64,000 bases of DNA, from contig NZ_CP108442.1 in assembly GCF_041435355.1 (NCBI RefSeq), forward strand, positions 8,058,501-8,122,500. The letters are read 5' to 3'. Every line of letters starts with the position of its first letter. Position 1 is the stretch's first letter. Both the position numbers and the translations under genes were made by a program. This document shows, in pieces, positions 50,541-59,385 of the stretch. The notes under the pieces were generated by a model. The model did not search any database. It was not told where the DNA came from and saw nothing but the letters and a program-made list of their open reading frames with translations. Source of the stretch: Streptomyces sp. NBC_01276. Lineage in GTDB: Bacteria > Actinomycetota > Actinomycetes > Streptomycetales > Streptomycetaceae.

Positions 50541-51443
50541 TCAGCGGACGCGGCCGTACATGTTCGGCTCGTAGTAGTCGAACGAGGAAATCCTGACGTT
50601 CTTCCCCGGGCGGGGGGCCTCCAGGTACTGGCCGCCGCCGAGGTATAGGGCAACGTGATGGATGCCGGAGGCCCGGCCGTTGTCCGACCAGAACACCAGG
50701 TCTCCCCGGCGGAGTTCGGACCGGGTGAGCGGGGAGGTCATCCGGTACTGGTCGTCCGCCACCCTGGGCAGGCTGATGCCGGCGCTTCGGTAGGCCGCCT
50801 GCATCAGCCCCGAGCAGTCCCAGGCGTGCGGCCCGTTGCCGCCCCAGACGTAGGGGTCACCGATGTGGTTCATCGCGAAGGCGACAGCCGCTTCGGTGCC
50901 GTGGCGGACGGGCGTCCCGGACCCGGAGGTGCCCGAGCCCGAGCCCGAGCCGCCCGTCGCGGCACCGCCGCCGCCGGTGTAGCGCTGGTACTTGTCCTTG
51001 TGGCTGGTCCACCACCAGGCTCCGCCGCGCTCGTACCAGTACACGCGGTCGGTGGGGTCCCAGCCCTGCCGACCCCTGAACACCGGCTCTGAGGTGCGCG
51101 GACCGCCGGAACCGGAGGCGGTCCGCCGGCTCTCAACGCCTTCCGGTTGACCCGTCTTGGCCAGGTACTTGTCGTAGTGCGAGGTCCAGCGCCACCAGCC
51201 GGTGGCGTCCTTGTACCAGTACTTCGATCCGTCCCAGCCTGCATGGGAGGGCGCGGGTTCGGCCGATGCGGTGCCCGCACCGGTACCGACGAGTACAGCT
51301 GCCCCGACCGCCGCCACGACGGCGCTGCGGACAGTACAGCGTCGGCGGACGGCGGGGCCGTCGAAGCCTCCGGGCGTCATGGGCGCACAGCCGACGCAGT
51401 CGCACTGCTCGGGTACCACGTCGGTGAATTCGGGTGTACGCAA
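50541..51443 (-). CDS. Exported NlpC/P60 hydrolase with aromatic repeats
   Basis: About 300 residues. A TTG at 51443 has GGAAGGA upstream and gives an odd leader with three cysteines (PEQCDCVGCAPMTPGG) before a transmembrane/signal segment (SAVVAAVGAAVLVGTGAG). An ATG at 51380 would omit the cysteines. The mature part has two related aromatic units (YWYKDATGWWRWTSHYDKYL and YWYERGGAWWWTSHKDKYQR), a Gly/Ser linker, then an NlpC/P60 cysteine peptidase domain with Cys in HAWDCSGLMQAAY and His in SGIHHVALYLGGG. It probably cleaves peptidoglycan peptides; the aromatic units may bind cell wall. Confidence 0.85.
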   Translation of the reverse strand: MRTPEFTDVVPEQCDCVGCAPMTPGGFDGPAVRRRCTVRSAVVAAVGAAVLVGTGAGTASAEPAPSHAGWDGSKYWYKDATGWWRWTSHYDKYLAKTGQPEGVESRRTASGSGGPRTSEPVFRGRQGWDPTDRVYWYERGGAWWWTSHKDKYQRYTGGGGAATGGSGSGSGTSGSGTPVRHGTEAAVAFAMNHIGDPYVWGGNGPHAWDCSGLMQAAYRSAGISLPRVADDQYRMTSPLTRSELRRGDLVFWSDNGRASGIHHVALYLGGGQYLEAPRPGKNVRISSFDYYEPNMYGRVR

Positions 51444-51482
51444 GGGTGCTTTCCTTCCAGGGATGAACAGCACGGCGGCGGG

Positions 51483-52640
51483 TCAGCAACCGGTGTCGGC
51501 TGCGGTGCCACGGGCTGTGTAGAAGGCCACGGTCAAGTCCTTGACCAGGGCCTTTCGTTCGTAGTCGTCAAGGTCGACCAGTTGGCGGTCGGTCATTCGG
51601 CGGACGGTGTCGTCGACCGCGTCGAGGACGGAGGTGAGGACCGCGTCCCGGTGGCGGGCGTCGATCGCCGCGTTGCGCAGGCGCTGCATGGCCTCCGCCA
51701 CCTCGGGGGCGTACTCCACGCGCAGGGGGCGGGCGATGCACACCTCGATTCCAACGGCCCGGCACTCGGCCGCCAGCAGCCGGGTGCACTCGTCCCCGAG
51801 CCTGTCGGCGTCGCGGAGGGTGGCCGGGGGTACTCGCGACCCGGCTCCGGACGGGCTGCCGCCGGCGCCGTCGAAGCAGTCCACCGGCATTCGGGAGAAC
51901 ACCCGCGCGACGCTGGACTCGACCTGCGCGCGCAGGATGGAGATGTGGTCGTCGACGGCGAGGGATGCCCGGGCGGTGTCCCGTACGCGCCAGACCACCA
52001 GCACCACGGTGCGGAGTGCGGTGCCCTCGGCATCGACGACGGCCAGGGGTTCGCTGCGCCAGTGGCGCAGCCGGACGTCGATCCGCTCGTGCCGGCGAAA
52101 CGGAGAGGACCACAGCAGGCCCGTACGGCGGATCGTGCCGCGGTAGCGGCCGAAGAGGGTGATGACCCAGGCCTGACCGTCCCGCCCGCGGCGCAGTCCG
52201 GCCACCGCGAGGAGGGCGGCCAGGGCACAGCCCGCCACCACGGCGGTGGGCCAGGAACCCGGCTCCAGCCGGGTGGGGAGCCCATGGCTGCGGACCGTCC
52301 ACGCGGCACCGGCCGCGGAGAGACACAGGATCAGCACGGCCCACCAGCCGGAGCAGACAAGGGCCCGGCTCTCGGTGAGGCCCGGGCCGAGGCGGGGTGG
52401 CAGGGCCCCGCTGCGGCCGGGCACCGGTGCCCCGGCGGGGACGGAGGCGCGATGTGCGCCCGGCGCGGGGCCGGGGGGCGCGACCGAGCGGCCCTGGGGC
52501 GGCCGGAGAACCTCCCAGCCGGGCATGCGGGCTGCCGCGGCCTTGCCGAGCCCGTCCCCGGCGACTGCAACGGATACCGAGGGCTGCTCGATGGTGTCGG
52601 GTTCGGGTTCCGAGAGGGCGGGCTCACGGTGCAGGCCCAT
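51483..52640 (-). CDS. SPFH/band-7 membrane protein
   Basis: A stomatin/prohibitin/flotillin-like protein of about 385 residues. A disordered Pro-rich N terminus precedes two hydrophobic segments (WWAVLILCLSAAGAAW and TAVVAGCALAALLAVAG), then the SPFH domain: WVITLFGRYRGTIRRTGLLW, RLRHWRSEPLAVVDAEGTAL and VLVVWRVRDTARASLAVDD, with a helical tail of coiled-coil type. The ATG at 52640 is chosen; the frame stays open to 52841, but that part has poor coding character. SPFH proteins organise membrane microdomains. It follows the NlpC/P60 gene by 39 bases. Confidence 0.8.
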   Translation of the reverse strand: MGLHREPALSEPEPDTIEQPSVSVAVAGDGLGKAAAARMPGWEVLRPPQGRSVAPPGPAPGAHRASVPAGAPVPGRSGALPPRLGPGLTESRALVCSGWWAVLILCLSAAGAAWTVRSHGLPTRLEPGSWPTAVVAGCALAALLAVAGLRRGRDGQAWVITLFGRYRGTIRRTGLLWSSPFRRHERIDVRLRHWRSEPLAVVDAEGTALRTVVLVVWRVRDTARASLAVDDHISILRAQVESSVARVFSRMPVDCFDGAGGSPSGAGSRVPPATLRDADRLGDECTRLLAAECRAVGIEVCIARPLRVEYAPEVAEAMQRLRNAAIDARHRDAVLTSVLDAVDDTVRRMTDRQLVDLDDYERKALVKDLTVAFYTARGTAADTGC

Positions 52641-53033
52641 GAGCGGACGGACCCGCGCGACGGGTATGGAACCGGCACGATCCGCGGATGCGCGCACCCG
52701 GTCCGGGCCCGGCCGCGCGGCTCCCCGGCCTCCTGACGTGGAACCACCGGGCAGGCGCTCACCGGTGTTGTTCGTCGACTGGGACAAGTCCACCCCAAAC
52801 GGCAGAAGATGATCATCGATGGATCGATCTTCGTGGACCACGACGAGCCCTGCGCTTCGCGAAGGTCCTTACAGCCCGGGACTTTCGTACCTATCTCGCA
52901 CGTATATCCCTGTCAGCCGCCGTTGCCGCCCGCGACGAGGGCGGCATGCCCCTGACGGGGAAGCCGACGCGCACCGGGCCGGGTCGGTACGTACGGCGGC
53001 CTGAACCGCGGCCGGATCGACACCGGCACTCGC
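52641..53033. other. Gap between SPFH and CHAT genes
   Basis: About 390 bases with less GC than usual near 52780-52900. It includes the palindrome GATGATCATC and flanking GAAGAT/ATCTTC arms (52805-52832). It probably holds the SPFH promoter and any terminator of the CHAT gene. If the SPFH protein starts at 52841, half of it would be coding. Confidence 0.4.
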
Positions 53034-56000
53034 TCAGTGCCCCGTGTACGTGAAGCCCGCCCAGAAGTACGGGTGTGCGTAGGGCCTCGTCCCCAGCCAC
53101 AGCAACCGGGGGACGGTCCCCGAAGGACCGGGGCCCACCGCGTCCGGGAAACGCTCCTGAAGCTCCTGGTTCGTGCTGTCCCTCAGCCACAACTGCGCCC
53201 GGCGCAGTGCTTCCGATGGCTCCGTGTCCTCCTCCCAGCACCCGTAGAAGGCCGCCATGAGCAGATTGGTCGCCTCGTCCGGGACCTGCCACTGGGACGC
53301 GATGACACCGGCGGCGCCGATGACCAGGAACGCCGAGGACAGATTGACCGACTCGTACGACGAATTGATCCCGGATACGTTGGTGGAACAGGCCGAGAGC
53401 ACGGACAGTCTGGCGTCGATCCGGGTGTCCATGAGGGTGCCGATCCTGAGGCGTTCCCCGCCGGACAGGCGCAGTGAGCTGTCCAGGGGGCGGAGGAGGG
53501 ACACGTCTCCGTGGCAGGCGAAGTGGAGTACGTCGCACGAGGGCAGGTGCTCCAGCGCGCCGGCCACGGTGGCCTCGCCGCCCCGGAGACGGATGTGGTC
53601 GGGGAAGCGCCGGAGCGCGGCGGTCATCTCGGCATCGGTGCGCAGCGACGCCGCGCCCGGTTCCGGATCGTCGACGGCGAGGAGTCGCGTGGGCAGCCGC
53701 GAGGCCGGGCCCCGCTGCCCGCGGGCGCGGTGGGCGGCCTGGGACAGTGTGCGGGCGTTGGGCGCGTAGGTGACGCGCATCAGGTCCAGCGCGTACGTGT
53801 CGTCCACCGCGGGCTGCAGGTTCGCGGACCCCCGCGCCGCGTGGAAGGGCAGGAACGACAGCGACCCCGCGGGGACGAGCGTGATGGCCCGGTGGCCGGC
53901 CATCGCCAGCAGCACCGGCCTCATCACGGCCGTCCAGAGGACGGCCGTGATGACGCTGATGGCGGGCAGGACGGCCGGTCCCTTCGCGCTGAGCAGATAC
54001 GCCGCGAGGAGGTCGGCCTTGTCGCGTTCCAGGGGCAGTTCGACATGACCGGGGCGGTCCCCGCCCCGCTCGACGGTGAGGGCCAGCCCGCCCCAGGGCG
54101 TGGCGAGCACGTACACGAGGGGCTGTTCCTCGGCTGCGGCGTAGATGTCCTGCAGGCCCGGCGGTTTGAGGAAGTCGCCGAATCCGTCGACCTCGCGGAT
54201 CTCGTCGATGAGGCTCTTCAGGTCCTCGTGCCGCCTTTTGAGCGGTTCCGCCCACTGCCCGGCCGCGCCGCCCGGGGCGCCGGGCCGGCGCACGCCCCTG
54301 TTCGAAGGATCGAGGAGCGTCTCGAGCTCCGCGATGGCATGGGTGTGGTCGTGGTAGCGGCGGACGAGATCGCCGCGTCCGGCGTCCTGGAGCCCGCCCA
54401 GGTCGGCCGGTTCGCGTTCCAGGGCATCGGACAGCATCGCCGCCAGTCCGCGCTCGACGATGACGGCGGCCGCCGCCGTGTCGCCGAGCTGCGCGTATGC
54501 GTACCCGCCCAGACAGCTGAGCCAGCCCAGCTCGGCGACGACGGCCTCCTTGTGGTCGCGCACCAACTGGGTGCGTACGGAGGTCTCGTGGTGGGCCAGC
54601 CCGAGCTCGGCCGCCTCGACCGCTTCGGCCCACGCACCGCGGTCACCGGCCCACCGGGCCCAGATCCGGGCCCCCCGTCGGAGGGGGAAGCCCTGTTCGA
54701 CCGCTGTCGTGCAGGCCGCTCGCAGGGTCGCCGTCGCGCGGGCGGCGTCCTCCTCCGAGCCGTCCCGGGCGTGCCTGAGGGTCAGCGCCTCACCGAGGGC
54801 GGCCAGGTGCATGGGCAGCAGCGCGGAGGCCGCGCTCTCGTGGGACACGCACCGTTCGAGCAGGGGGATGGCTTCGTCGAGGACCCCCGGAGCGCGGGTC
54901 TGCTCGTACCGGCGCATCAGTACGGACGCCAGGTTGTGCAGGGGGCGTGTCCCGACCTGCGCCGTGGGTCGGCCGTCGACGGCGTCGCGCAGTGAGGTGA
55001 TCGCCTCGTCGAGCATGGCCGGATCGGGTGCCAGGTCGTCGAGCCGGAGCTGTGCGGTCGCCAGATCGGCCGCGTGGCGCCACCGCAGGGCCGACTGAGG
55101 GTCGGTCGCCTCGTACAGCTCGCGGTGGAGGGAGACCGCTTCGCTGAGATCGCCGATGTCGTTGAGCCGGTGGCCCCGGTTCTCCAGGGCGATGGCGAGC
55201 TGCCTGACGAACTCGGGTTCGGCCCGTTCCCCGTATCCGGCCCTGAGGACGTCGATCGCCTGGTCGAAGTAGAAGAGTTCCCCCGTCGCGATCCCCAGGG
55301 TGTAGAGCGCGGTGCCGTACTGCTGGATGCGTTCGGGATCCGGAGGATTGCCGGTCGCCAGCGCCTGCAGGAGCGTTGCCGACCGGTGCAGAGCGTCCAC
55401 GTCACCGGTCGCCTCGTAGAGGATGCCGAGGGTGAGCCCGTGGACCTGGGCCGCCAGGGCCGCGTCCTCCCCGTCGACCCCGGCGTCGAGTGTCGCCTCC
55501 AGGATCTGCACGGCCTTCTGCACGAGGGCGACCTGCCCGGTGTGCTCGAAAAGGCGGACGAGCAGGATGGCCGTGCGGCAGCGGCTCCTGGTCGTGGCGC
55601 TGTCGATCTCCATGAGCCTGCGGTCGATGAGCGCGTGTACACGGCGTGCGGGGAGGGCGTCGGCTCCCGCGGCGTAGCCGTCTTCCAGGAGCGTCTCGCA
55701 CAGCCGGTACACGATGTGCTCATGGAGCTCGCTGCCGCCGGGGGCGAGCTCGGCGGCCTCGCCGAGCAGGGTGACGGCAGCCGCCGTGTCTCCGACGTTG
55801 CGCCGGTCCAGAAGCAGTCCGGAGAGTTTGTAGACGGCTGCCAGCCGGTGTGCCGGGCCGCAGTCGTCGGCCACTTCGCGGCTCAGTGCGATGGCCCGGT
55901 CGAGGGAGTTGCGCTCGCGGGTCAGGTCGTAATGGAGTTCGAGCACCCGGCTCACCCTGCCGCGGACCTGGGAGCGCTCGCCGCGGCCCAGTTGCCGCGC

Positions 56001-57929
56001 CGCGGCGAGGTGCCGGACCGAGGCTTCCGCGAGGGCGAGGGCACGCTCGAAATCCTCGGCCCTCGTCTCGACGCTCACGCCGGCGCGGTACGCGAGGGCC
56101 TCCGCCAGCAGGCTGTGGATCAGGGCCTGCCCGTCGGGGGCCGCGTCCCGTGCGAACTCGATGGCGTCCAGCAGCTTGACCGCCTCGTCGGCGTTCGCCA
56201 GGGAAACGCCGCCCGTACGGTACGTGAGCAGCGCGGCGGCGAGGTTGTGGGGCAGCAGACCCATGAACCGGGGCCGGCAGCGCCGCCACAGTTCGCGCAT
56301 CTCCCCGATGATCCGCCGGCGGAGCTCGTGCGGGAGATCGAGTCCACCGATGTCCGTCGCCTCGCCGGCCAGCACCAGGGCCCGGGCCCTGAACTCCTCC
56401 GAGGAACGCCGCCATCGGGGATCATCCAGGAGTGCGGCGGCTGCCCGTGCGGCGCTCTCGGCGCGCGTACCGGCGGCACGGTGGCTTGCGATCGCATCCG
56501 TCAGGGCCAGGTACCGTACGGCGAGTCCGTCGTCCGCCATGCCCGCGACGCCGGACTTCTCGGCGAAGGCCGCGTCGATGCCGATCTCCACGCACCGTTC
56601 CACGAGCCGCTGATGCTGGCGCCATGCGTACGCGTCGCCGTCGTGCCCCTGCGCCTCGGCCGTCGCCGTGTTCCGGGCGAGGGCCTCCGCGATGACCCGC
56701 GTGTTCTCCGGGTGGGCCAGCAACAGGGCCCGCGCATCGGTCCACGTGTCCGTGTTGCACAGCTGCTGCGCGAGTGACTCGGCGAGCTGCCCGGGTTCGG
56801 GCGCTTCCGGGTGCGTCTCGTCGGACGGCCGGGTCGGTAGCACGCCACGGTCCAGATCGGCCAGACAGGCGCGGGCCGTGTCCGCCACCCGGGGCACGGG
56901 GGAGGTCAGGCAGATCTCCCAGTGGCGCCGCGCCTCCCGACGCCGCCCGAGGTTGGCCAGTGCCGAGCCGAGATCGAACCGTGCGCGCCAGGAATGCTCG
57001 GGGTGGCCCGTGGCGAGAGCCTCCTGGAGGGCGTGCTCGGCCTCTTCCAAGCGCCCGGCCGCGAGGAACAGTTCACCGATGTTGGTCAGGGCCCGCGCCT
57101 GCTGATCGGGATCGGGCATGGCCACGGCCGTACGGTAGGCGGCGAGCGCGTCGTCGTCCCTGCCGAGCTCGGCGAACATCAGACCGAGATTGACCGCCGA
57201 GTCGGCCAGGCCCTCGGCGATCGCGATCCGGAAGGCCGCTTCGGCGGATTCCGGCCTGCCGGCCCTCTTGAGCAGATTGCCCAGGTTGTTGGCGGCCCAG
57301 GTCCTGGCGGTGTGGGTCCCTTCCTCGATCGCCTGCCGGTACGCCCGTTCCGCTCCGTCCCGATCACCCCGTTCGGCGAGGAGCACGGCCAGGTTGAAGG
57401 CCGCCTGACCGCCCGCGGTACCCCCCTGGCGAGCCGCGAACGCCAGCAGCTCCACGGCCCGGTCCGGCTCGTCGTGCGCCACCACCATCGCGAGCGCCTG
57501 GGCGGCGAAGCCCGATTCCCGGGTGCCGGAGCCCACCGCGCGTTCCAGGGCCGAGACCGCCGCCGCGTCGTCACCCAGGGCCTGGTACGCGGACCCGAGG
57601 TAGATGTCGGCGACGGTCCGCTCCTCCGGGTCGCCCAGGGAGCGCGCGGTGTCGAGCACCCGGACCGCCTGCTCGACCTCACCCCGGTAGAGGTGGAGCA
57701 GGCCCATGTTGGTCCGCTGCCGTGCGGTCAGCGCATCCAGGGCGGCACCGGGTCCGAGCCCGCAGGCCAGCCGGACCGCCGCGGCCATGTCGTAGCGGTC
57801 GAGGAGCAAGGTGTGGCCGGCGACGAACGCGCCGACGTCGTACGGACCCTGTACCAGCATCTCCGCGAGTACGGCGGCGACGGCCGCGGGCTCGTACTGC
57901 ACCGGCACGCGACGGCTGGGAGCGTTCAA
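53034..57929 (-). CDS. Giant TPR-CHAT (caspase-fold) protease
   Basis: About 1631 residues from a TTG at 57929. The N-terminal two thirds (about 40-1200) are tetratricopeptide-like helical repeats (e.g. AFNLAVLLAERGDRDGAERA, NNLGNLLKRAGRPESAEAAF). The last 400 residues are a CHAT domain, a caspase-like peptidase: an FLPFHAARG strand, then catalytic His of LHFACHGDVS (about 1473) and Cys of LSVLSACSTNVSG (about 1514), and FLVIGAAGVIASQWQVPDE. It is divergent from a small Cys-pair protein and a membrane protein. The start is unusual: a better ATG at 57973 is out of frame across a ten-base G tract. Confidence 0.85.
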   Translation of the reverse strand: MNAPSRRVPVQYEPAAVAAVLAEMLVQGPYDVGAFVAGHTLLLDRYDMAAAVRLACGLGPGAALDALTARQRTNMGLLHLYRGEVEQAVRVLDTARSLGDPEERTVADIYLGSAYQALGDDAAAVSALERAVGSGTRESGFAAQALAMVVAHDEPDRAVELLAFAARQGGTAGGQAAFNLAVLLAERGDRDGAERAYRQAIEEGTHTARTWAANNLGNLLKRAGRPESAEAAFRIAIAEGLADSAVNLGLMFAELGRDDDALAAYRTAVAMPDPDQQARALTNIGELFLAAGRLEEAEHALQEALATGHPEHSWRARFDLGSALANLGRRREARRHWEICLTSPVPRVADTARACLADLDRGVLPTRPSDETHPEAPEPGQLAESLAQQLCNTDTWTDARALLLAHPENTRVIAEALARNTATAEAQGHDGDAYAWRQHQRLVERCVEIGIDAAFAEKSGVAGMADDGLAVRYLALTDAIASHRAAGTRAESAARAAAALLDDPRWRRSSEEFRARALVLAGEATDIGGLDLPHELRRRIIGEMRELWRRCRPRFMGLLPHNLAAALLTYRTGGVSLANADEAVKLLDAIEFARDAAPDGQALIHSLLAEALAYRAGVSVETRAEDFERALALAEASVRHLAAARQLGRGERSQVRGRVSRVLELHYDLTRERNSLDRAIALSREVADDCGPAHRLAAVYKLSGLLLDRRNVGDTAAAVTLLGEAAELAPGGSELHEHIVYRLCETLLEDGYAAGADALPARRVHALIDRRLMEIDSATTRSRCRTAILLVRLFEHTGQVALVQKAVQILEATLDAGVDGEDAALAAQVHGLTLGILYEATGDVDALHRSATLLQALATGNPPDPERIQQYGTALYTLGIATGELFYFDQAIDVLRAGYGERAEPEFVRQLAIALENRGHRLNDIGDLSEAVSLHRELYEATDPQSALRWRHAADLATAQLRLDDLAPDPAMLDEAITSLRDAVDGRPTAQVGTRPLHNLASVLMRRYEQTRAPGVLDEAIPLLERCVSHESAASALLPMHLAALGEALTLRHARDGSEEDAARATATLRAACTTAVEQGFPLRRGARIWARWAGDRGAWAEAVEAAELGLAHHETSVRTQLVRDHKEAVVAELGWLSCLGGYAYAQLGDTAAAAVIVERGLAAMLSDALEREPADLGGLQDAGRGDLVRRYHDHTHAIAELETLLDPSNRGVRRPGAPGGAAGQWAEPLKRRHEDLKSLIDEIREVDGFGDFLKPPGLQDIYAAAEEQPLVYVLATPWGGLALTVERGGDRPGHVELPLERDKADLLAAYLLSAKGPAVLPAISVITAVLWTAVMRPVLLAMAGHRAITLVPAGSLSFLPFHAARGSANLQPAVDDTYALDLMRVTYAPNARTLSQAAHRARGQRGPASRLPTRLLAVDDPEPGAASLRTDAEMTAALRRFPDHIRLRGGEATVAGALEHLPSCDVLHFACHGDVSLLRPLDSSLRLSGGERLRIGTLMDTRIDARLSVLSACSTNVSGINSSYESVNLSSAFLVIGAAGVIASQWQVPDEATNLLMAAFYGCWEEDTEPSEALRRAQLWLRDSTNQELQERFPDAVGPGPSGTVPRLLWLGTRPYAHPYFWAGFTYTGH

Positions 57930-57933
57930 GGTT

Positions 57934-57943
57934 CCCCCCCCCC
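57934..57943 (-). repeat. Ten-base G tract at the start of the CHAT gene
   Basis: On the coding (minus) strand ten Gs lie between ATG 57973 (preceded by TTGAGGGACA) and the CHAT frame. With ten Gs the ATG reads MTTSYAGSSTGGGEP and stops. With eleven Gs, or eight, it would join the CHAT frame directly. Tracts of this length are prone to slippage. Confidence 0.8.
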
Positions 57944-58029
57944 GGTGGACGACCCCGCATACGACGTCGTCATTGTCCCTCAACTCCACTTGTCCGAAAC
58001 GGGATTGTGGTAGAAATGTCCGGGGGTGG

Positions 58030-58428
58030 GTGAGCGTGGGTGAAGAACTCCTGATGACCGCCAGGACAGTCCGCGGATACCTCAAGGAACTCCTCGGGGC
58101 CGACGAAGCCGTCCGGATGGACCAGCTCCTCGACTCGCTGCTGGTCCGCGCCGCGCGGGGCGAAGACGTCGACGAGGAGCTCGCGACCGCCTTCTCGGCC
58201 GACGCGACACTGCGCGCCTTCGCGTCGGCCGTTCTCGCCGATCCGGAACACCGACCGCCCCGCGTCCGGGAGGTGCGGCTCTCCGGCGACGGCGAGATCG
58301 TCGACGTCGACCGGTTCCACTGCCCCGGGGGCGACCTCGTCTGGTACCGCTTCGACGTCGGGGAAGAGATCCCCGAATGCCCCAGGCACGGTGGGCGGCT
58401 GACGCGCTCGGAAGCCGGCCCCGCGTGA
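58030..58428 (+). CDS. Small Cys-pair protein next to CHAT protease
   Basis: About 132 residues from the GTG at 58030 (GTG 58036 or ATG 58054 are alternatives). The first 70 residues are helical (MTARTVRGYLKELLGADEAV, then MDQLLDSLLVRAARGEDVDE). The C-terminal 35 residues read FHCPGGDLVWYRFDVGEEIP, then ECPRHGGRL: two cysteines with a conserved Trp and His-Gly, resembling half of a zinc-ribbon. Similar small proteins accompany CHAT proteases in actinobacteria, to my recollection. It could be a sensor, adaptor or protease substrate. It overlaps the next gene (GTGA). Confidence 0.75.
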   Translation: MSVGEELLMTARTVRGYLKELLGADEAVRMDQLLDSLLVRAARGEDVDEELATAFSADATLRAFASAVLADPEHRPPRVREVRLSGDGEIVDVDRFHCPGGDLVWYRFDVGEEIPECPRHGGRLTRSEAGPA

Positions 58429-59357
58429 TCGGCAAGTTCTGGGAGTCGGTCGGCGGCAAACTCGCCGACCGGTGGGCGTCCGCGGCCGGACCGGCCCTGG
58501 TGTTCTGGGCGGGCGGGCTGCTCGCCTGGCTGCTCGCCCACGGCGGCTGGCACCGGCTCTCCGACCTCGGCACCTGGCTCCAGCGCCAGTCCGCCGCGGG
58601 TCAGATCGCGACGCTCCTCGCCCTGCTCCTCGGCGTCGCCACGAGCAGCGTGGTGGTGGGCTGGGCGATCGAGGGCACGCTGCGGCTGATCGAGGGCTAT
58701 CTGCCCCGGCCGGTCGCCTTCCTGCGGCCGCTGCTGCTGCGGGGGACCGGGGGATCGGCACGACGTGTCCTCACCGAGCTCCACGAGCTCGCGGACGAGG
58801 TCGCGGAAGGGCGGGCAACGCCGGAACAGCTGGCCCGCTTCCAGCACCTGGACCGCCGGCGCCGGGACTGGCCCAGCCGGCCGGACCGCTACATGCCGAC
58901 CCGGGTGGGCAACATCCTCCGCGCCGGGGAGAGCCGCCCGGTGGACAAGTACGGCCTGGACCCGGTGGCGGTCTGGCCCCACATGTGGCTGCTCCTCCCC
59001 GGCCAGGCGAGGACGGACCTCATCGCGGCACGGACGGCCCTGGACGGCGCGGTCGCCGGGTTCCTGTGGGGCCTGCTGTTCTCGGCCTTCACCGTCTGGA
59101 CCCCATGGGCCCTGCCGGTCAGCCTCACGGTCGTCACGAGCACCTGCCTCGTCCTCCTCCCCGCCCGGGCCCGTACCTTCGCGGACTTGGTCGAGGCGAC
59201 CATAGACCTGTACCGGATCGACCTGTACGAGCAGCTCCGATGGCCGCTGCCCGCCGACCCCGTGGCGGAGAGGGCGAGCGGGCGCCTCCTGACGAAGTAC
59301 CTGGTGCGCGGGCTCGATGCCCCGGCCCCGGTCTTCACGCCCCCGGGCGCCCCCTGA
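58425..59357 (+). CDS. Multi-pass membrane protein of the CHAT locus
   Basis: A 310-residue membrane protein starting with a GTG that overlaps the previous stop by four bases. Transmembrane segments lie near residues 20-38, 58-85, 212-235 and 240-260. The central cytoplasmic part holds conserved-looking motifs: RPDRYMPTRVGNILRAGESR, then YGLDPVAVWPHMWLLLPGQA. No enzyme motif is seen. Coupling to the Cys-pair protein and divergence from the CHAT protease suggest a membrane effector or anchor for the locus; this is inference. Confidence 0.75.
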   Translation: MIGKFWESVGGKLADRWASAAGPALVFWAGGLLAWLLAHGGWHRLSDLGTWLQRQSAAGQIATLLALLLGVATSSVVVGWAIEGTLRLIEGYLPRPVAFLRPLLLRGTGGSARRVLTELHELADEVAEGRATPEQLARFQHLDRRRRDWPSRPDRYMPTRVGNILRAGESRPVDKYGLDPVAVWPHMWLLLPGQARTDLIAARTALDGAVAGFLWGLLFSAFTVWTPWALPVSLTVVTSTCLVLLPARARTFADLVEATIDLYRIDLYEQLRWPLPADPVAERASGRLLTKYLVRGLDAPAPVFTPPGAP

Positions 59358-59385
59358 ACGGCCGCGCCGGTGCGCGTCCGTCGTG

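Noticed and set aside
57930..58982. A 350-residue N-terminal extension of the CHAT protein.
   Set aside because: The extension is antisense to the Cys-pair and membrane protein genes and is Arg/Pro/Ser-rich; no start codon with a ribosome site supports it.
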